Source of the DNA: Actinomadura cremea
GTDB lineage: Bacteria > Actinomycetota > Actinomycetes > Streptosporangiales > Streptosporangiaceae
DNA: 64,000 bases
NCBI RefSeq assembly: GCF_014648495.1
Contig: NZ_BMRF01000016.1
Span: forward strand, 124,001-188,000
Direction of reading: 5' to 3'
The notes under the pieces are model-generated. The model was not told where the DNA came from, searched no databases, and saw only the letters and a program-made list of their open reading frames with translations. Every line of letters starts with the position of its first letter. Position 1 is the stretch's first letter. Of the stretch, positions 59,608 to 64,000 are shown in pieces. The position numbers and the translations under genes are program-made.

Positions 59608-62299
59608 ACTCCTCCGGTTCGGCCCCCAGGGTCTCCAGCAGTTCCAGCACCGGCTGCAGCTTCTCGTACAGCAGCAGGACGGGCTCGCCCGGCTCGGCCA
59701 TGTCCAGCGCCGACGTCAGCGCCCCCTTCAGGTCGCCCGCCGGGTGGTGCAGCACGTCCGGGCGGCCCTCCCGCAGCCCCCGGACGATCAGCCGGGTCAT
59801 CTCGCCGGAGCGGCGGCCCCGCAGGTCCTCGTCCTCGTAGACCACGACGCGCCCGAACGAGCCCGCGAGGATCCGCGCCGTCTCGACGACCAGGTCGTCG
59901 CACCGGTCACCCGGCAGCGTCACCGCCGCCACTCCCGAACCGCCGCCCGGACGCCCGTCCGAACCGCCCCAGCGCGCCGCCGTGAACGCGGCCATCGCCG
60001 CGACCGCCGCCGGATTGTGCGCGTAGTCCACCAGCACCGGGTTCTCCCCGACCCGGTACACGCAACCGCGCCCCGGGTTGCGGGTGTGCGGCTCGAACGT
60101 GCGCAGCGCGCGCGCCACCACATCCAGCGACACGCCCAGCCCGCGCGCCGCCGCGACGGCGGCGAGCGCGTTCGCCACCACGTGCGCCGCGTGCCCGCCG
60201 AACGCCCCCGCGATCTCCTCGACCGGCAGCACCCGGGTGCGGCGGTCGCCGCTCGCCTCGGTCAGCCACCCGTGCTCGACGCAGTACCCGGCGCCGCCGT
60301 CCCGCAGATGCGCGGCCAGCACGGGCGCGTCCGGCGACAGCGCGAAGAACCGCACCGCCGGGTCCCGGTCGCGGACCGCCGCCCGCTCGGCCATCCCCGC
60401 CGACGCCGGGTCCTCGGCGTTCAGCACCACCCGCCCGCCGCGCCGCACCTTCTCGGCGACCAGCGCCTTGATGTCCACCAGGTCGTCCAGCGACTCGGTG
60501 CCGTCCACCCCGAGATGGTCGGAGGTCACGTTGGTGACGACCGCGACGTCGGCCCGGTCGTAGCCGAGACCGCGCCGCACGATCCCGCCGCGCGCCGTCT
60601 CCAGCACCGCGGCCTCCACCGTCCGGTCGCCCAGCACCATCTCCGCCGACCGCGGGCCCGACGCGTCCGACAGGTGCACGAGCCGCCGTCCGACGTACAC
60701 GCCCTCGGTGCTCGTCATGCCGGTGCGGCGCCCGTCCAGCTCCAGCATGTGCGCGATCATCCGCACCGTCGTGGTCTTGCCGTTGGTGCCCGTCACCGAC
60801 ACGATCGGCACCCGCGACGGCGTCCCGTCCGGGTACAGCAGGTCGATGATGTCGCCCGCGACGTCGCGGCCCCCGCCCTCGGCGGGGGCCAGGTGCATGC
60901 GCAGGCCCGGGGCCGCGTTGACCTCCAGGATCCCGGCGGCGCCCGGCTCGGCCGGGAGCGGCGCCGCGATGTCGGGCAGCCGCAGGTCGATGCCGCACAC
61001 GTCCATGCCGACCGTCCCGGCCGCCCGCACGCACAGCGCGGCCGCCTCCGGATGCACCTCGGCGGTCACGTCCCGGCTGGTCCCGCCGGTCGACAGGTTC
61101 GCGTTGCGGCGCAGCCACACCGTCTCCCCGGCGGCCGGGACCGTCCCCGGCCGGTGCCCCTGGCGCGCCAGCAGCCCCAGCTCCGCCGGGCCGAGCACCA
61201 GCCGGGTCAGCGGACGGTCGTGCCCCTCCCCGCGCGCCGGATCGGCGTTGACCCGCTCCACCAGCTCCGTGACGGTCGCGGCGCCGTCGCCGACGACCCG
61301 CGCCGCGGTCAGCTCCGCGGCCGCCGCCACCCGGCCGCCGACCACCAGGACCCGGTAGTCGCGGCCCGGGACGTACGACTCGACGATCACCGCGGCCCCG
61401 TCGGCGTCCCCCTTCGCCCCGCCTCCGGCGCCGCCGGCCGCCTCCGTGAACGCCGCCACCACCTCCGGCGGCTCGGTCAGCTCGATGTGCACGCCCTCGC
61501 CCTGATGCCCGGCGACGGGCTTGACCACCACGGGGGCGCCGATGTCGCGCAGCGCCTCCAGCGCCTCCGCCGGGGACGCGGCGACCCGGCCGTCCGGCAC
61601 CGGCAGCCCCGCGTCGGCCAGCAGCCGGTGCGCCAGCCGCTTGTCGCCGGCGATCTCCATCCCGATCGCCGCCGTCGCGTCCGTCATCGCCGCCCAGACC
61701 ATCCGGCGGTGCCGCCCGTACCCGAGCCGCAGCAGGTTCAGGTCCCCGACCCGGCGGACCGGGACGCCCCGGCGCCGCGCCGCCGCGGCCAGCGCGGCGG
61801 TGCTGACCCCGAGCCGTTCCGCCTCGTGCAGGGCGGCGATCTCGGCCAGCTCCGCCGCCGTGTCCGGCGGCGGGCCCGTCAGGGCCCCGGTCACCACCCG
61901 CAGCGCGACGCCCACGAGCCGCTCCACGACCGGGCTGCCGGGCGGCTCGTCGGGCGGGCACTCCAGCACCACGTCGTAGCGTCCCGGGCGGCCCGCCAGG
62001 ACCGTCCGGCCGAAGAACGCCTCCCGGCCGATCAGCCCGGACAGCTCCAGCGTGACGTGCTCGGTGACGTGACCGAAGTAGGTGCCCCGCGCCATCGCGT
62101 CCAGCAGCCCGCCGGGGCGGCCCGCCGCGCAGTGGTGCGAGGACAGGCCCGGCAGCGCCTCCACGAGGCGCTCGGCGAACCCGGGATGGTCGGTGGTCTC
62201 GTGACCGGTCAGGCCCTGCAGGTCCAGGTGCGCGATCGCGACCGGACGGGACAGGTAGACGTTCGGGCCGCCGAGGCGGCGCACGTGATCGAGCCGCAC
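59606..62299 (-). CDS. cphA: Cyanophycin synthetase
   Basis: An 897-residue enzyme. The N-terminal CphA domain ('GPNVYLSRPVAIAHLDL', 'GTYFGHVTEHVTLELS') is followed by an ATP-grasp domain ('GAPVVVKPVAGHQGEGVHIEL', 'CGIDLRLPD') and a Mur-ligase-like domain with P-loop 'VTGTNGKTTTVRM' and 'LVDYAHNPAAV'. It makes the Asp-Arg storage polymer without a ribosome. The GTG at 62299 follows a G-rich site two bases after the cyanophycinase stop. The gene ends in the shared terminator with pobA. Confidence 0.95.
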   Translation of the reverse strand: MRLDHVRRLGGPNVYLSRPVAIAHLDLQGLTGHETTDHPGFAERLVEALPGLSSHHCAAGRPGGLLDAMARGTYFGHVTEHVTLELSGLIGREAFFGRTVLAGRPGRYDVVLECPPDEPPGSPVVERLVGVALRVVTGALTGPPPDTAAELAEIAALHEAERLGVSTAALAAAARRRGVPVRRVGDLNLLRLGYGRHRRMVWAAMTDATAAIGMEIAGDKRLAHRLLADAGLPVPDGRVAASPAEALEALRDIGAPVVVKPVAGHQGEGVHIELTEPPEVVAAFTEAAGGAGGGAKGDADGAAVIVESYVPGRDYRVLVVGGRVAAAAELTAARVVGDGAATVTELVERVNADPARGEGHDRPLTRLVLGPAELGLLARQGHRPGTVPAAGETVWLRRNANLSTGGTSRDVTAEVHPEAAALCVRAAGTVGMDVCGIDLRLPDIAAPLPAEPGAAGILEVNAAPGLRMHLAPAEGGGRDVAGDIIDLLYPDGTPSRVPIVSVTGTNGKTTTVRMIAHMLELDGRRTGMTSTEGVYVGRRLVHLSDASGPRSAEMVLGDRTVEAAVLETARGGIVRRGLGYDRADVAVVTNVTSDHLGVDGTESLDDLVDIKALVAEKVRRGGRVVLNAEDPASAGMAERAAVRDRDPAVRFFALSPDAPVLAAHLRDGGAGYCVEHGWLTEASGDRRTRVLPVEEIAGAFGGHAAHVVANALAAVAAARGLGVSLDVVARALRTFEPHTRNPGRGCVYRVGENPVLVDYAHNPAAVAAMAAFTAARWGGSDGRPGGGSGVAAVTLPGDRCDDLVVETARILAGSFGRVVVYEDEDLRGRRSGEMTRLIVRGLREGRPDVLHHPAGDLKGALTSALDMAEPGEPVLLLYEKLQPVLELLETLGAEPEE

Positions 62300-62301
62300 G
62301 G

Positions 62302-63153
62302 TCAGTCCCCCTTCGGGCCGCGCATCGTGCCGATGGCCGGCAGCCTGTCGTTCATCTGGAAGGTGCACCCCGCCGGGAGCAGATGCAGCTGGACGTCCAG
62401 CATCGCCATCGGCTCGTCGTCGGACGCCGCGTAGGCGACCGTGCACTGGCTCGCGTCCACGACCGTCACCACGCCCGTCCCCACCACCGTGAACTGGCCG
62501 TCGCCCACGCAGATCGCGGTGTCCTCGTCTATGCCGACGCCGAGCAGCCGCGTCTCCAGGGCGATCCCGCTCAGCAGCCGCGGCAGCCGGCCCCGCTCGT
62601 TGAAGTGCATGTCGATCAGGACGTTGTTCAGCAGCGACAGGCCCGGACCCACCTTGACGCTCGACGCGGCGACCTCGTGGCCGCCGCCCCCGAGGATCAT
62701 CCAGTGCCCCATCGCCGTGGCGCCCGCGCTCGTCCCCGCGATGACCAGCCCCTCCTGCTCGAGCCGCCGCCGGAGCAGCTCGTTCGTCCGCGAGCCCACC
62801 AGGGTCCGCAGCCGCGACTGGTCCCCGCCGCTGAACAGCACGCCCGTCGCCGCGTCCAGCGCCCGCAGCGTCGCCTGATCGTCCGCCGCGGCGCGCCCCA
62901 GCAGCCGCAGTTCCCGGACCGACGGCACGCCGAGCCGCCCGAACACGGCCGTGTACTCCTCGGCGACCTCGTCCGGCACCTCCGTCGCCGTCGTGATCAC
63001 CACGATCCGCGCGTCCTCGCCGCCCGCCAGCTCGGCGAACGTCTCGAGCGGCCCGGCACCGCACGTCCGGTTCTCCGCCCCACCGATGATCAGCAACCGG
63101 CCCTTGCGTCCGGCATCCGTCTCCTTCACACCCTGTCGACTACCCCTGATCAC
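62302..63153 (-). CDS. cphB: Cyanophycinase
   Basis: A 283-residue peptidase of family S51. The nucleophile elbow is 'IAGTSAGATAMG', with 'LLIIGGAENRTCGAG' at the N-terminus, 'VLFSGGDQSRL' and 'IDEDTAICV' as further conserved parts. It releases beta-Asp-Arg dipeptides from cyanophycin. The GTG at 63153 is used; a GTG at 63129 would lose the poorly conserved first eight residues. It is followed two bases later by cphA, forming a synthesis and breakdown pair. Confidence 0.94.
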   Translation of the reverse strand: MIRGSRQGVKETDAGRKGRLLIIGGAENRTCGAGPLETFAELAGGEDARIVVITTATEVPDEVAEEYTAVFGRLGVPSVRELRLLGRAAADDQATLRALDAATGVLFSGGDQSRLRTLVGSRTNELLRRRLEQEGLVIAGTSAGATAMGHWMILGGGGHEVAASSVKVGPGLSLLNNVLIDMHFNERGRLPRLLSGIALETRLLGVGIDEDTAICVGDGQFTVVGTGVVTVVDASQCTVAYAASDDEPMAMLDVQLHLLPAGCTFQMNDRLPAIGTMRGPKGD

Positions 63154-63386
63154 CCTGGGTAGTCCGGCGGACGCGTCATGTCATATCCGTCCGAGGCGGG
63201 ATCGATGGGGATCGGATGGGATCCGCCACGCACGATGCGGCGGCGGACGTCCGGACCGTGGCCGCCCCCGGGAATCTTCCAGCCGGTCCGTACGCTGAAC
63301 CTTTACGGGCGGACGACCGTTCCCTGACCTCGGACGCCCGTGAGAAGCTGTCATTGGACGCATCGTCGAACGAGGGACGACCCGCC

Positions 63387-64000
63387 GTGAGCGACATTCC
63401 CCGCCGTGCGGTGACGCGCACCGCCAAACTCGCCACCCTGCCGCTCGGCTTCGCCGGGCGCACCGCCGTGGGGTTCGGCAAGCGCACCTTCGGCAGGCCC
63501 GCCGAGGCCGTGGCGCTCGAGGTGCAGCGCCGCACCGCCGAGCAGCTGTTCGCCGTGCTCGGCGAGCTCAAGGGCGGCGCGATGAAGGTCGGGCAACTGC
63601 TGTCGATCTTCGAGGCCGGGCTCCCGGAGGAGGTCGCCGGCCCCTTCCGCGCGAGCCTCACCCGGCTGCAGGAGGCGGCGCCGCCCATGCCCGCCGAGAC
63701 CACGCACCGCGTCCTCGCCGAAGGGCTCGGGGACGACTGGCGCGACGGGTTCGCCGAGTTCGACGACCGGCCGGCCGCCGCCGCGTCCATCGGCCAGGTC
63801 CACAAGGCCGTCTGGCACGACGGCCGCACCGTCGCCGTCAAGGTGCAGTACCCGGGCGCCGCGCAGGCCGTGATGAGCGACTTCACGCAGATCTCCCGGC
63901 TCAGCCGCCTGTTCACGCCGCTGTTCCCCGGCGTCGAGGTCAAGCCCCTGATCGCCGACCTGAAGCGGCGGCTGGAGAAGGAGCTCGACTACGTCGACGA
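63387..64000 (+). CDS. ABC1/AarF family kinase, N-terminal part (gene runs off the window)
   Basis: The first 204 residues of an atypical kinase of the UbiB/AarF/COQ8 group. The KxGQ motif is 'GAMKVGQLLSIFE', the Ala-rich loop 'AAAASIGQVHKAV' and the ATP-site Lys in 'TVAVKVQYPG'. Such proteins act in quinone or lipid metabolism. GAGGGAC precedes the GTG at 63387. The 233 bases between it and cphB contain only divergent promoters as far as I can see. Confidence 0.87.
   Translation, partial: MSDIPRRAVTRTAKLATLPLGFAGRTAVGFGKRTFGRPAEAVALEVQRRTAEQLFAVLGELKGGAMKVGQLLSIFEAGLPEEVAGPFRASLTRLQEAAPPMPAETTHRVLAEGLGDDWRDGFAEFDDRPAAAASIGQVHKAVWHDGRTVAVKVQYPGAAQAVMSDFTQISRLSRLFTPLFPGVEVKPLIADLKRRLEKELDYVD

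Noticed and set aside
59606-63064. An apparent CphB-CphA fusion of 1152 codons
   Set aside because: The extra N-terminal part is a wrong-frame reading of cphB; the real cphB frame has its own stop two bases before the cphA start.
1-64000. tRNA, rRNA, riboswitch, insertion sequence, att site or replication origin
   Set aside because: I found no cloverleaf with a T-loop GGTTCGA in context, no transposase motif, no riboswitch core and no DnaA-box cluster by eye.

Overview
The window is 64 kb of very GC-rich DNA. It has strong third-position G/C bias, frequent GTG and occasional TTG starts, GGAGG-type ribosome sites and many 4-bp stop/start overlaps. Gene content (RamB-type regulator beside isocitrate lyase, glucosyl-3-phosphoglycerate synthase, many acyl-CoA dehydrogenases, GPGG-type small membrane protein, SigG-like sigma factor with a SnoaL tail, protocatechuate genes) points to an actinomycete. 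A Streptosporangiales organism such as an Actinomadura-like genus is my best guess, but that is inference. I saw no rRNA, tRNA, CRISPR array, insertion sequence or prophage; this reads as chromosome with accessory metabolic modules.

Layout. 1-6.3 kb: two adjacent alkaline-stress-type hypothetical genes (the first cut by the window edge), a polytopic membrane protein, and a three-gene ABC-2 exporter. 6.3-14.7 kb: a secreted M1 aminopeptidase, isocitrate lyase (aceA) divergent from a RamB-like regulator, gpgS, and an acyl-CoA dehydrogenase followed by its probable TetR regulator, with shared palindromes upstream of both, then a lone cupin. 14.7-23.6 kb: a tightly coupled nine-gene operon on the minus strand. 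It encodes an endonuclease/phosphatase-fold secreted protein, two proteins of unknown function, a Tat lipoprotein binding protein, a LacI regulator and a complete Dpp/Opp-type transporter, with a LacI-like palindrome at its head. 23.9-28.4 kb: a monocarboxylate symporter with its DUF3311 partner, then a Trp leader peptide with three consecutive Trp codons ahead of a fused TrpE-TrpG.

28.8-47.6 kb is a mixed region. It holds a GPGG membrane peptide, SDR, WYL regulator, adenosine deaminase, a DUF1266 remnant, a molybdopterin oxidoreductase with a small partner, ThyX, dienelactone hydrolase and thioesterase. It continues with an XRE regulator, a class-I amidotransferase lacking its catalytic Cys, an esterase/enoyl-CoA hydratase pair, SRPBCC, FadE, ALDH, an RtcB-like ligase, TetR and an orphan LivG-like ATPase. 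47.7-53.7 kb: SDR divergent from a FadE pair with a clear promoter and operator, a USP protein, an XdhC-like protein and an ECF sigma factor with a SnoaL-like tail. 53.8-59.6 kb: pcaHGBDC, an IclR regulator and pobA, which convert 4-hydroxybenzoate to 3-oxoadipate. 59.6-63.2 kb: cyanophycin synthetase and cyanophycinase (cphA, cphB). 63.4 kb to the end: the start of an ABC1/AarF-type kinase.

Themes: acetate, fatty-acid and aromatic carbon use (glyoxylate shunt, symporter, four FadE proteins, pca/pob), storage of nitrogen as cyanophycin, and local regulators sitting beside their likely targets. Several genes look leaderless, with a -10-like hexamer ending 5-7 bases before the start codon. Functions come from recognising conserved motifs by eye; no database search was run.
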